Shown here one piece after another: positions 1 to 8,254 of a stretch of DNA of 12,927 nt; the first letter of the stretch is position 1, and the number at the start of each line of letters is the position of its first letter. A model generated the notes under the pieces. It had not been told where the DNA came from, ran no database searches, and saw only the letters and a list, made by a program, of their open reading frames with translations. Origin of the DNA: Bacteroidales bacterium (lineage in GTDB: Bacteria; Bacteroidota; Bacteroidia; Bacteroidales; GCA-2711565); NCBI GenBank assembly GCA_029938505.1, contig JAOZUV010000025.1:1-12927 (forward strand), written 5' to 3'. The position numbers and the translations under genes were made by a program.

Positions 1-330
1 CGAACAAAAAATTTATATAGGGTTCAACCCACTTTACCCAAGAATGAATATATTTTAGGGGATATAAATCTAGCTTTTCCGCGACGCGTTATCGAAAGTA
101 TCATTGATTTTATTGAAAGTTTGGATGAGGTTGTTCCTGGAGTTGCCAATCCTGATAATTTGGTTTATGCTCCTGAAATTAAATTTTATTCGAGTAGAAT
201 TAGTAATGATTTATTCAATGGATTGAAATTTATAGGGGATTGTTCAGGACAAACCCGATCCATTATTTATGCTACTGCGCATGGCTATCTGGAAGGTGAA
301 AAATTAATTAAAGAATTAAAAAAATCATAA
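1..330 (+). CDS. FAD-dependent dehydrogenase (COG2509-like), C-terminal fragment
   Basis: The frame is open from the first base of the window to a TAA at 328-330, so this is the 3' end (about 109 residues) of a gene that starts outside it. A TTG at 121 is an internal codon, not a start. The text resembles the C-terminal part of COG2509 FAD-dependent dehydrogenases. It has a GDINLAFPRRV segment, then a VVPGVANPDNLVYAPEIKF segment matching the family's 'PGFA..D.vLtgvEtr.SSPvRi' region, then GLKFIGDCSGQTRSIIYA, which matches the FAD-contacting 'GLY..GdgaG.srGi..Aaa.G' close. The family is flavin-binding, cytosolic and mostly of unknown substrate. The N-terminal dinucleotide-binding fold is not in view. 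The next gene begins 16 nt downstream on the same strand, so the two may share a transcript. Family assignment is by recall of conserved patterns, with no alignment run. Confidence 0.75.
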   Translation, partial: RTKNLYRVQPTLPKNEYILGDINLAFPRRVIESIIDFIESLDEVVPGVANPDNLVYAPEIKFYSSRISNDLFNGLKFIGDCSGQTRSIIYATAHGYLEGEKLIKELKKS

Positions 331-346
331 ATTAAACAAAACAATC

Positions 347-3300
347 ATGACAAAACGGTTCAAAATAATTCCATTGGTGTTAATACTTTTTGGGATTTTA
401 ATAGCATTTCCTTCGGAAGCTAAAAAGAAAAAAATTGAAGAAGAAAAATTTACTATAAAATCAAGTCTTGTTAAAGGATTAAAATGGAGGAATATTGGCC
501 CTGCATTTGCTTCGGGTCGTATTGCAGATTTTGCTGTAAATCCTGATAATCCAAGCGAATATTTTGTAGCTGTTGCTAGTGGCCATGTTTGGAAAACGGT
601 AAATAATGGTACCACTTTTACTCCTGTATTTGACGGACAAAAATCGTATTCAATTGGAGTAGTAACAATGGATCCTAATAATCATAATGTTGTGTGGGTT
701 GGAACTGGTGAAAATAATCACCAAAGAGCACTTGGATATGGTGATGGTGTTTATAAATCTGTTGATGGTGGTAAAAGTTGGAAAAATATGGGCTTGAAAG
801 AATCCAGACAGATTGGTGGTATTGTTGTAGATCCTAATAATTCGGATATTGTTTATGTTGCTGCTGAAGGTTCTGTTTGGGGACCTGGTGGTGATCGTGG
901 ATTATATAAAACGACAGATGGTGGAACAACTTGGAAAAAGGTTTTAGAAGTTTCAGAAAATACTGGTGTTAACAATATTGTTATGGATCCTAGAGATTCC
1001 AAACTTTTATATGCTACTTCTGAGCAACGTCGTCGACATGTTCATACAAAAATTGGTGGAGGACCAGAATCTGCTATCTATAAATCAACTGATGGTGGTG
1101 AAAACTGGCGCAAACTAAAGTCTGGATTACCTGGTGGTGATGTAGGTGGAATGGGTATCGCTATTTCTCCAGTAAATCCTGATGTTGTTTATGCAATTAT
1201 CGAAGCCGCTGGTAAATCAGGTGGATTTTTCCGTTCAACCAATAGAGGGGAATCTTGGTCAAAAATGAGCAGCTATGTTTCAAGTGGACAATATTACAAT
1301 GAAATCGTTTGTGATCCTGTTGATGCTGATAAAGTTTACTCTACAGAAACCCGGACAAAAGTAACTTTTGATGCAGGTAAAACCTGGACTAGTCTTTCTA
1401 ATAGAGGTCGGCATGTGGATGATCACGCTATGTGGATTGATCCTAGTGATACTAAGCATTATATGATTGGTGGCGATGGTGGAGTTTACGAATCATTTGA
1501 TGATGGTAAGACATTTATATTTAAATCAAATCTCCCGGTAACTCAGTTTTATAGAGTAGCTGTTGATGATTCCTATCCCTTTTATTGGGTTTATGGTGGA
1601 ACTCAAGATAATAATAGTTTTGGAGGTCCTTCTCAAAATACAACTAGATCTGGTGTAACTTCTGCAGAATGGATCGTAACTCAAGGTGGCGATGGTTTTT
1701 GGCAAGCCATTGAACCAGGGAATCCTGATATCGTTTATTCTGAATCTCAATATGGTCATATTGGTCGTTATGATAAGAAAAGTGGTGAGTCTATAAATGT
1801 AAGACCTGCACCTAAAAAAGGGGAAGATGTTTATAAATGGAATTGGAATGCTCCTTTCTTTATAAGTTCACATTCACCCACTCGATTATACATGACTGCT
1901 AATAAAGTATTCAGAAGCGAGGATCGTGGAAATAGCTGGAAAGTAATCAGTGATGATATTACTTCTAAAACAGACAGAAATACATGGCCAGTTATGGATA
2001 GATATTGGAGTGTTGATGCCGTTGTAAAAGATGTATCGACTTCTCTTTTCGGAATGGGAGTTTCTCTTGCTGAATCTAGAGTACAAGAGGATTTGATTTA
2101 TGTTGGAACCGATGATGGAGTGATTTCTGTTTCTGATCAAACTGGTGCAGAATGGTTTCAAACAAAAGAATTTCCTGGAGTGCCAGCCTTTACTTATGTC
2201 AGTGATATTATGCCATCGAAATTTGATGCGAATGTAGTATTTGCGACTTTTGATAATCGGAAAAGAGATGATTTCAAACCTTATGTATTGAAAAGTACTG
2301 ATAAAGGTAAAACATGGAAATCAATTGCCAGTAATTTACCTGAAGATGAAACTGTACATACAATTGAGCAAGATTTTGTAAATCCTGATTTGATTTTTGT
2401 GGGTACAGAGTTTAGCGTTTATTTTACGGTGAATGGTGGTAAAGATTGGACTAAACTAAATGCAGGCTTACCTTCAATTGCTGTTCGTGATATGACTATC
2501 CAAGAACGAGAAAACGATTTGGTTTTAGCAACTTTTGGTCGTGGGTTTTATATTTTAGATAACTACTCTACACTGAGAGATTTGAATGAGGAATTATTAG
2601 CAAAAGAGGCTCATATTTTTCCCATTGAAGATGCTTTAATGTATGTCCAAACAAGAAGTAAAGGTGGTCAGGGATCAACCGCATATAATGCCCCTAATGC
2701 TGCATTTGGTGCAACTTTTACATATTATATTAAAGATGGAGCTAAAACTTTGAAGCAGATGAGAACTGCAAAAGAGAAAAAGCTCATTAAGGATAAAGCG
2801 CCTATACCAACTCCAAGTATGGATGAGATTAGAGCAGAAAATAATGAAGTTAAGCCTTATCTGATCTTTACAATTAGAGATGAAGACGGAAATGTGATTA
2901 ATAGAATTCATAAATCTGTTAGTAAAGGAATGACTCGTGTAAATTGGAATTTACGTTATAATCATTCAACTTCAGTTCAATTAAAAACTAATAAATTTAA
3001 TGCATTTCCACGTGCTGCATTTGGAACTCTTATTATGCCTGGTAAATATTCAGTCTCTATTGATAAAGTTGTAAGGGGAGAAGTGACTGCTTTAGTAGCC
3101 CCTACTTCATTTAATGTTATTCCTTTAAACAACACAACTTTACCTGGAAATAGAGATAAATTAGTTGCTTTCCAAAAAGAAGTTTCAACTTTAACTCGTT
3201 TGGTTTCTGGAACAGAATCAGTTGTTGAAGAATTAGTGAAACGTGTTCAGTATGTAAAACAAGCTGCACATAATACACCTGGTATTCCTCATGAATTAAT

Positions 3301-3625
3301 GGCGCAAGCATCTGTTTTGGAAAAAGAATTGGATGATATTTTATGGAAATTTAATGGACAAAAACCACGTGCGAGTAGAGAAGAAAATTGGACTGCTCCA
3401 CCAGCAATAAATGAGTATTTACAAGTGGTTGCTTACGGAACCTATAGCTCAACTTCTGATCCTACTGAAACAATGAAAGAGCAATATAATTTAACAGTTG
3501 AAGCATTTAAACCTGTTTATGACAGGGTGAAAATTATACTTGAAAGTGATATTGTAAAACTCGAATCTGAGTTGGATAAGTATGGTGCTCCATATACTCC
3601 TGGCAGATTACCTGAGTGGAAATAG
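347..3625 (+). CDS. Exported VPS10/sortilin-like BNR (Asp-box) beta-propeller protein
   Basis: This 1092-residue protein starts with a signal peptide (KR near the N terminus, hydrophobic residues about 8-21, then SEA before a Lys run). It has no Cys lipobox, so it should be exported and not lipid-anchored. Asp-box repeats of the S/T-x-D-x-G-x-T/S-W type are visible near residues 83, 137, 188, 246, 296, 339, 382, 523, 649 and 693, for example KSVDGGKSW and KTTDGGTTW. The grouping (seven by residue 390, three later) suggests two propellers, as in VPS10/sortilin domains. After residue 720 comes a non-repeat region with VNWNLRY at 865-871 and a charged, probably helical C terminus ending TPGRLPEWK. 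No type IX secretion sorting domain is evident at the end. Databases often label such proteins 'glycosyl hydrolase', but Asp-boxes alone show no catalytic activity. The true role, perhaps ligand or protein binding in the envelope, is unknown. The ATG at 347 is the only start that keeps the signal peptide. Confidence 0.88.
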   Translation: MTKRFKIIPLVLILFGILIAFPSEAKKKKIEEEKFTIKSSLVKGLKWRNIGPAFASGRIADFAVNPDNPSEYFVAVASGHVWKTVNNGTTFTPVFDGQKSYSIGVVTMDPNNHNVVWVGTGENNHQRALGYGDGVYKSVDGGKSWKNMGLKESRQIGGIVVDPNNSDIVYVAAEGSVWGPGGDRGLYKTTDGGTTWKKVLEVSENTGVNNIVMDPRDSKLLYATSEQRRRHVHTKIGGGPESAIYKSTDGGENWRKLKSGLPGGDVGGMGIAISPVNPDVVYAIIEAAGKSGGFFRSTNRGESWSKMSSYVSSGQYYNEIVCDPVDADKVYSTETRTKVTFDAGKTWTSLSNRGRHVDDHAMWIDPSDTKHYMIGGDGGVYESFDDGKTFIFKSNLPVTQFYRVAVDDSYPFYWVYGGTQDNNSFGGPSQNTTRSGVTSAEWIVTQGGDGFWQAIEPGNPDIVYSESQYGHIGRYDKKSGESINVRPAPKKGEDVYKWNWNAPFFISSHSPTRLYMTANKVFRSEDRGNSWKVISDDITSKTDRNTWPVMDRYWSVDAVVKDVSTSLFGMGVSLAESRVQEDLIYVGTDDGVISVSDQTGAEWFQTKEFPGVPAFTYVSDIMPSKFDANVVFATFDNRKRDDFKPYVLKSTDKGKTWKSIASNLPEDETVHTIEQDFVNPDLIFVGTEFSVYFTVNGGKDWTKLNAGLPSIAVRDMTIQERENDLVLATFGRGFYILDNYSTLRDLNEELLAKEAHIFPIEDALMYVQTRSKGGQGSTAYNAPNAAFGATFTYYIKDGAKTLKQMRTAKEKKLIKDKAPIPTPSMDEIRAENNEVKPYLIFTIRDEDGNVINRIHKSVSKGMTRVNWNLRYNHSTSVQLKTNKFNAFPRAAFGTLIMPGKYSVSIDKVVRGEVTALVAPTSFNVIPLNNTTLPGNRDKLVAFQKEVSTLTRLVSGTESVVEELVKRVQYVKQAAHNTPGIPHELMAQASVLEKELDDILWKFNGQKPRASREENWTAPPAINEYLQVVAYGTYSSTSDPTETMKEQYNLTVEAFKPVYDRVKIILESDIVKLESELDKYGAPYTPGRLPEWK

Positions 3626-3641
3626 TAGATTTAATCATTAT

Positions 3642-3674
3642 AAAAAGGGGAGCCCAAACGGGCTCCCCTTTTTT
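3642..3674 (+). terminator. Strong intrinsic terminator after the VPS10-like gene
   Basis: A perfect 14-bp stem pairs AAAAAGGGGAGCCC (3642-3655) with GGGCTCCCCTTTTT (3660-3673) around the loop AAAC. Nine of the pairs form a GC-rich core and the stem runs into a T-run ending at 3674. It lies 17 nt after the stop codon at 3625. The A-run on the left side would also give a U-run on the other strand, so it could act in both directions, although no gene is seen reading in from the right. It separates the left unit from the efflux operon. Confidence 0.92.
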
Positions 3675-3788
3675 GTTAAATTTTGTACTGAAAGTCTTGA
3701 ATATAATAATACTTACTACATATGTAACTTTAACGATATTTGCGTTAGCATTTTTATTACTTTTGCTGCTCGTTATTGTGTAGTTCTG

Positions 3789-3821
3789 TTTGGTGTTAAT
3801 AAACTGTTAACATTATCTTTG
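3789..3821 (+). promoter_or_regulatory. Bacteroidota-type promoter for the RND efflux operon
   Basis: TTTG at 3789-3792 (-33 box) and TATCTTTG at 3814-3821 (-7 box, consensus TAnnTTTG) are 21 nt apart, the arrangement used by the Bacteroidota primary sigma factor. Transcription would begin near 3828, giving a leader of about 55 nt before the ATG at 3883. A second TATCTTTG sits at 3847-3854, but its nearest TTTG (3818-3821) is 25 nt away, so it is a weaker candidate. The rest of the 257-nt gap (3626-3882) holds only the terminator and AT-rich sequence. Confidence 0.6.
3794..3812 (+). promoter_or_regulatory. Candidate operator dyad inside the efflux promoter spacer
   Basis: TGTTAA (3794-3799), seven bases, then TTAACA (3807-3812) form a perfect 6-bp dyad lying wholly between the -33 and -7 boxes. 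A dimeric repressor bound there would block RNA polymerase, and efflux operons are commonly controlled in this way. No regulator gene is present in the window, so the cognate protein is unknown. In AT-rich DNA a dyad of this size can occur by chance. Confidence 0.35.
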
Positions 3822-3882
3822 AGTATATTATGTCAGTACTACATATTATCTTTGTTGAAAATTTATTAATGATATTATCACC

Positions 3883-5016
3883 ATGAACATACGAAAACTT
3901 ACGATTGGAACAACTATTTTAATTTTGATGGGAGCCATCTCATATTTTTCTATGGTTTACCTAACTTCTTTAAAAAAGAAACCGCAGCCACCTCAAGTAG
4001 TTAAAAACATACCTCTGGTTAAAACGCAAAAAATAAGCTATATCAATATCCCAATAAGTATTGTAAATCAGGGTCGTTTAAGTAGCTATCATAAAGTAGA
4101 TTTGATTTCTGAAGTGCAGGGAAAAATTTTGCCAGGCGATGTTACACATAAAGCAGGTCAATCTTTTAAGAAAGGTCAATTGCTTTATAGTGTTTACGAT
4201 GAAGAGGCTAAACTCGCATTGCGTGCTGCTAAAAGTAGGTTTTTAACTTCTGTAGCAAATGTGTTACCAGACATTAAATACGATTTTGAATTAAATTATT
4301 CGGAATGGATGACGTTTTTTAATGCCATTGATTTAGAAAATGAGCTTCCTGAATTACCAAAATTTAAATCAGAACAAGAAAAAATTTACCTAGCAGGGAA
4401 GAATATTTTTAATGATTATTATACGATTCAAAGTAGCGAAATACGATTGGCAAAACATCAAATATTTGCTCCTTTCAACGGATCATTTGCACAAGTTTAT
4501 TTACAGGAAGGTTCCATTGCAAATCCTGGAACGCGTATAGCATCAATAATTCGTACAGATTTGCTAGAGTTAGAAGTTTCTTTTGAAGTGGATCAAGTAA
4601 AGTGGTTGAAAATTGGTCAGCCTGTTGAATTAAGAATGGATAAGCAAGCTGTTGCTCAAGGTAAAATTAGTCGTATATCTGATTTCGTAGATGCCAAAAC
4701 ACAATCGGTTTTAGTCTATGTTGGGGTGCCAAATACAGTAAATCAAAAACTTTATGAGGGCATGTATATGAATGCTCGATTTTATGGATTTTCATTAAAT
4801 CATGTGATGAAAGTTCCTCGTTCTGCTGTTTTTAATTTCGACGAAATTTATTTGGTTGAAAAAAATAAATTGAAAAAAACACGTATTGAAGTGGTGAAAG
4901 TAGATCAAGATTATCTCTACTTTTCAGGACCTGCCGAAAATAGTATTATGGCTATAGAGTTGCCATTAAATCCATCTGATCAAATGCAGATAAGAGCGCA
5001 ATTGATAAAACAGTAA
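3883..5016 (+). CDS. RND efflux periplasmic adaptor (HlyD/MFP family)
   Basis: This 377-residue membrane-fusion protein should bridge the inner-membrane RND permease and the outer-membrane channel encoded by the next two genes. A short basic N terminus is followed by a membrane anchor at residues 8-27. There is no lipobox Cys, so it is held by a signal anchor. The two halves of the lipoyl-like domain are visible at about 71-108 (SEVQGKILPGDVTHKAGQ) and 191-223 (IFAPFNGSFAQVYLQEGS). A beta-barrel region follows at about 226-300, and a membrane-proximal region after 305 begins with the typical VPRSAVF. The segment between the lipoyl halves (about 108-190) contains several prolines and does not look like a long heptad coiled coil, so the hairpin may be short or atypical. 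The gene is first in the operon and its stop is 20 nt before the ATG of the permease gene. Assignment to the family is firm. The substrate is unknown. Confidence 0.9.
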   Translation: MNIRKLTIGTTILILMGAISYFSMVYLTSLKKKPQPPQVVKNIPLVKTQKISYINIPISIVNQGRLSSYHKVDLISEVQGKILPGDVTHKAGQSFKKGQLLYSVYDEEAKLALRAAKSRFLTSVANVLPDIKYDFELNYSEWMTFFNAIDLENELPELPKFKSEQEKIYLAGKNIFNDYYTIQSSEIRLAKHQIFAPFNGSFAQVYLQEGSIANPGTRIASIIRTDLLELEVSFEVDQVKWLKIGQPVELRMDKQAVAQGKISRISDFVDAKTQSVLVYVGVPNTVNQKLYEGMYMNARFYGFSLNHVMKVPRSAVFNFDEIYLVEKNKLKKTRIEVVKVDQDYLYFSGPAENSIMAIELPLNPSDQMQIRAQLIKQ

Positions 5017-5036
5017 TCCGATTTTAGAATTTGTTT

Positions 5037-8000
5037 ATGAAGAAAATAGTTAGTGCATTTGTAAAATATCCTTTTTATGCCAACCTAATTGTGGCGGTAT
5101 TGCTATTGGCGGGAACTTTTAGCATGCTAAGCATGAAAAAATCTTTCTTTCCGGAAAGGAAAACCACCACTATTATGGTGAATGTAGCTTATCCGGGAGC
5201 TTCTCCAAAAGAGATGGAAGAAGGGATTACCACCCGTGTTGAAGAAGCTTTGCGTGGATTGATCGGAATTAAAGAAATTACCTCTACTTCTTCCGAGAAT
5301 TTTGCTAGTATTCAGGTAGAAACAACCGGAAAATATGATATCGATCTTACTTTAGCCGAAGTAAAAAATGCGGTTGATGGGATTAGTTCTTTCCCAATTG
5401 ATGCAGAAAAACCTATTGTTTTTAAACGTCGATCGAGTACGCAAGCAGCTTTTTTAGGATTAAGTGGCGATGTTGATTTGATTACACTTAAAAAATTGGC
5501 TGATGCCATTGAAATTGACATTTACAATTCAGGTGTTATTTCACAATTGAGTGTGAGTGGTTATCCTGATTTGGAAATTTCTGTCGAAATATCTGAAATT
5601 AATTTATTACGTTATAATTTGAGTTTTGCTGAAATCTCCAATGCAATTCGAAATAATAATCAGGATTATTCGGCTGGTTTACTGCGTAATGATAAAGAAG
5701 AAATTTTAATTCGCTCGCGTTCGCGTACTGTAAACCCGGATGAAATAGCTGATATAGTTGTTCGGGCTCAACCCGATGGTAGTCAGATTCGTATTCGAGA
5801 TGTAGCAACTGTCAAGCTACAGTTTTCTGAAACACCACGACAAACAGAAATGAATGGACAATTGGCCATATCATTTAATGTAAGTAAGTTAGCTGAGGAG
5901 GATTTAGAAGAGATTACAGATTTCTTACGGATTTATGTTAAAGATTTTAATGATACTCATGATAATGCAGAATTAAACATCACTTTCGATTTTCTTAGTC
6001 TTTTAATTAGTCGATTAAATCTATTGTATTCAAATGGACTTATAGGTCTAATCCTTGTATTGATTACACTAAGTCTATTTTTAAATGTGCGACTCTCCTT
6101 ATGGGTAGCTTGGGGAATCCCAGCTTCATTTTTAGGTATGTTTATCATTGCTAGCATGGTTGGAATAACCATAAATATGATCTCCTTATTTGGGATGATC
6201 TTGGTGATTGGTATTCTGGTGGATGATGGGATAGTGATAGCCGAAAATATTTTTCAGCACTTTGAAATGGGCAAAACACCTATGAAAGCTGCTGTTGATG
6301 GCACTATGGAAGTATTACCTGCTATTACCACTTCAATATTAACAACCATGGTTGCATTTCTGCCACTTTTGTTGCTCACCGGGCGAATGGAGATGATGTA
6401 CGAAATGGCTTTTGTTGTAATAGTCAGTCTTGGTATTTCTTTAGTTGAAGCCTTTTTTGTATTACCGGCTCATCTTGCCAGTCCAAAAATATTGAAAAAT
6501 CGGATCGATAAAGAGGAAAAAAATACTACACCCTGGATTCGGAGGAAATTGGATGTTGGCGTTTCTTTTTTGCGTGACAGACTTTACGGACGTGTTTTAA
6601 GGTTTATGATTAATTGGAAATGGCTTGCTTTGGGATTGCCCATTTCGGCTTTTATGGTGACTATTGGTTTGTTAAAAGGTGGGCTTATCAATTACACTTT
6701 TTTCCCGGCTATGGAATTTGATCAAATCAATATTGAGATTGCATACAAACCAGGATCTGGTGAAAAACAAACATTGAAGACTCTTCATCGATTTGAAGAT
6801 GTTATTTGGCAGGTAAATGAAGACTTGATGGAAGAGTATGCTGATACAAGCACTTTTGTGAAATATACGTTTGTTAATTTAGGGAGCGCCTTTAGTGGAA
6901 CGGAATCTGGAGCACATGCCGGTTCCTTAATGGTGACTTTCCGCGATATGGAGGATTCACCTATTTCTACTTCACAGATATCAACACGGGTTCGTAAAAT
7001 TATTGGTAAAGTCCCGGAAGCTGAAAAATTGAATATTGGAGGAAGAAACCGATGGGGAAGTCCTCTTTCTATTAGTTTGATGGGTAAAGATTTAGATGAA
7101 CTTAATCAGGCTAAAGATTTCCTGAAAACAGAACTAAATGGGATCCAAGATTTAAAAGATATTACTGAGAATACTTCTGTTGGTAAACGTGAAGTTCAAA
7201 TTAAGTTAAAACCAAAAGCATACTTCTTAGGCTTATCGCAAGCCGAAATTGCTAATCAATTACGATATGGTTTTTTTGGTGGACAAGCACAGCGTTTACA
7301 ATCTGGAAAAGATGAAATACGTGTTTGGGTTCGCTATCCTCAGTCCGATCGTTTACATATTGGTCAGCTTGAGAATGTAAAGATTAAAACTGTAGCGGGC
7401 GAATATCCATTAATGGAATTGGTGGATTATACTATTGAGCGTGGACCCGTAAGTATTAAACATTTTAATGCTGCTCGCGAGATACGCATCGATGCAGAAT
7501 TGGTTGATTTATATTCTCCTGTTCCACCAATTTTGGCAAGGGTTAATAAAGAAATTCTTCCTAGACTTGAAGCCAATTATCCGGGTGTAAGTGTTATGTA
7601 TCAAGGGCAACAACGCGATGGTGGAGATGCTCAAAAAGAAATGGCTAAATATTTTGGTATAGCTTTTGCCCTTATGATTATCATTATTATGTTTCATTTT
7701 AAATCATTCTCTCAAAGTTTTATTATTATCTTAATTATCCCGTTGGGATGGTTAGGTTCTGTTTGGGGACATGGATTAGAAGGATTCCCCATCTCAATTT
7801 TAAGTGCTTGGGGAATGGTTGCCCTTTCGGGGGTTATTATTAACGATTCGGTGGTGTTTCTGGCAAAATACAATGGATTACTACTGGAAGGATATAGTAT
7901 TAAAGATGCTGTTTATCGAGCAGGTATTTCACGTTTCAGACCAATTTTACTTACAACAATTACAACTGTTGCAGGTTTATATCCTTTGATTTTGGAGAAT

Positions 8001-8252
8001 AGCTTTCAAGCCCAGTTTTTAATTCCAATGGCCATTTCTTTGGCTTATGGTGTGTTGTTTGGCACTAGTTTTATTCTTCTTTTCTTCCCGCCGATGATTT
8101 TGGTGTTGAATGATTTGAAGCGTTATTATATTGGTTTCAGACGGACTATTAGTAGACTTATTGGTGGCGAAGAAGTATTTGATGGTAATTTATTGCCTGA
8201 TGGATTGGAAGTAGAACCTGCCATTCGCGATAGTAAACGAATAATAAAATAA
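5037..8252 (+). CDS. RND-family efflux permease (AcrB/HAE-like superfamily)
   Basis: This 1071-residue inner-membrane transporter has the duplicated RND layout: TM1 at about 11-30, a periplasmic loop, TM2-6 between about 330 and 483, TM7 near 528-547, a second periplasmic loop, and TM8-12 from about 873 to 1024. The first porter domain carries the family's typical FFPERKTTTIMVNVAYPGASPKEME segment, split here as FFPERKTT (about residues 38-45) and YPGASPKEME. In TM4, GILVDDGIV gives the paired aspartates Asp396-Asp397 of the proton relay (AcrB Asp407/408). In TM10, GVIINDSVV puts Asn936-Asp937 where AcrB has Lys940-Asn941, a variant I associate with many uncharacterised RND pumps. I chose the ATG at 5037 over a TTG at 5031, since it gives the usual MKKIV basic start. 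It sits between the adaptor and channel genes, so it should pump substrate out through both. Drugs, lipids or other hydrophobic compounds are all possible. Confidence 0.93.
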   Translation: MKKIVSAFVKYPFYANLIVAVLLLAGTFSMLSMKKSFFPERKTTTIMVNVAYPGASPKEMEEGITTRVEEALRGLIGIKEITSTSSENFASIQVETTGKYDIDLTLAEVKNAVDGISSFPIDAEKPIVFKRRSSTQAAFLGLSGDVDLITLKKLADAIEIDIYNSGVISQLSVSGYPDLEISVEISEINLLRYNLSFAEISNAIRNNNQDYSAGLLRNDKEEILIRSRSRTVNPDEIADIVVRAQPDGSQIRIRDVATVKLQFSETPRQTEMNGQLAISFNVSKLAEEDLEEITDFLRIYVKDFNDTHDNAELNITFDFLSLLISRLNLLYSNGLIGLILVLITLSLFLNVRLSLWVAWGIPASFLGMFIIASMVGITINMISLFGMILVIGILVDDGIVIAENIFQHFEMGKTPMKAAVDGTMEVLPAITTSILTTMVAFLPLLLLTGRMEMMYEMAFVVIVSLGISLVEAFFVLPAHLASPKILKNRIDKEEKNTTPWIRRKLDVGVSFLRDRLYGRVLRFMINWKWLALGLPISAFMVTIGLLKGGLINYTFFPAMEFDQINIEIAYKPGSGEKQTLKTLHRFEDVIWQVNEDLMEEYADTSTFVKYTFVNLGSAFSGTESGAHAGSLMVTFRDMEDSPISTSQISTRVRKIIGKVPEAEKLNIGGRNRWGSPLSISLMGKDLDELNQAKDFLKTELNGIQDLKDITENTSVGKREVQIKLKPKAYFLGLSQAEIANQLRYGFFGGQAQRLQSGKDEIRVWVRYPQSDRLHIGQLENVKIKTVAGEYPLMELVDYTIERGPVSIKHFNAAREIRIDAELVDLYSPVPPILARVNKEILPRLEANYPGVSVMYQGQQRDGGDAQKEMAKYFGIAFALMIIIIMFHFKSFSQSFIIILIIPLGWLGSVWGHGLEGFPISILSAWGMVALSGVIINDSVVFLAKYNGLLLEGYSIKDAVYRAGISRFRPILLTTITTVAGLYPLILENSFQAQFLIPMAISLAYGVLFGTSFILLFFPPMILVLNDLKRYYIGFRRTISRLIGGEEVFDGNLLPDGLEVEPAIRDSKRIIK

Positions 8253-8254
8253 CA

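Noticed and set aside
3847..3854. Second TATCTTTG as an alternative efflux promoter
   Set aside because: Its nearest TTTG is 25 nt upstream, outside the usual spacing, and the copy at 3814-3821 has a better partner.
3582..3869. Possible 95-residue + strand gene overlapping the VPS10-like gene end and terminator
   Set aside because: It runs through a perfect intrinsic terminator and the efflux promoter, and its composition is what AT-rich non-coding DNA gives in translation.
5031..5036. TTG start two codons upstream of the permease ATG
   Set aside because: The ATG at 5037 gives the usual MKK-type RND N terminus. The TTG adds only two residues and nothing favours it.
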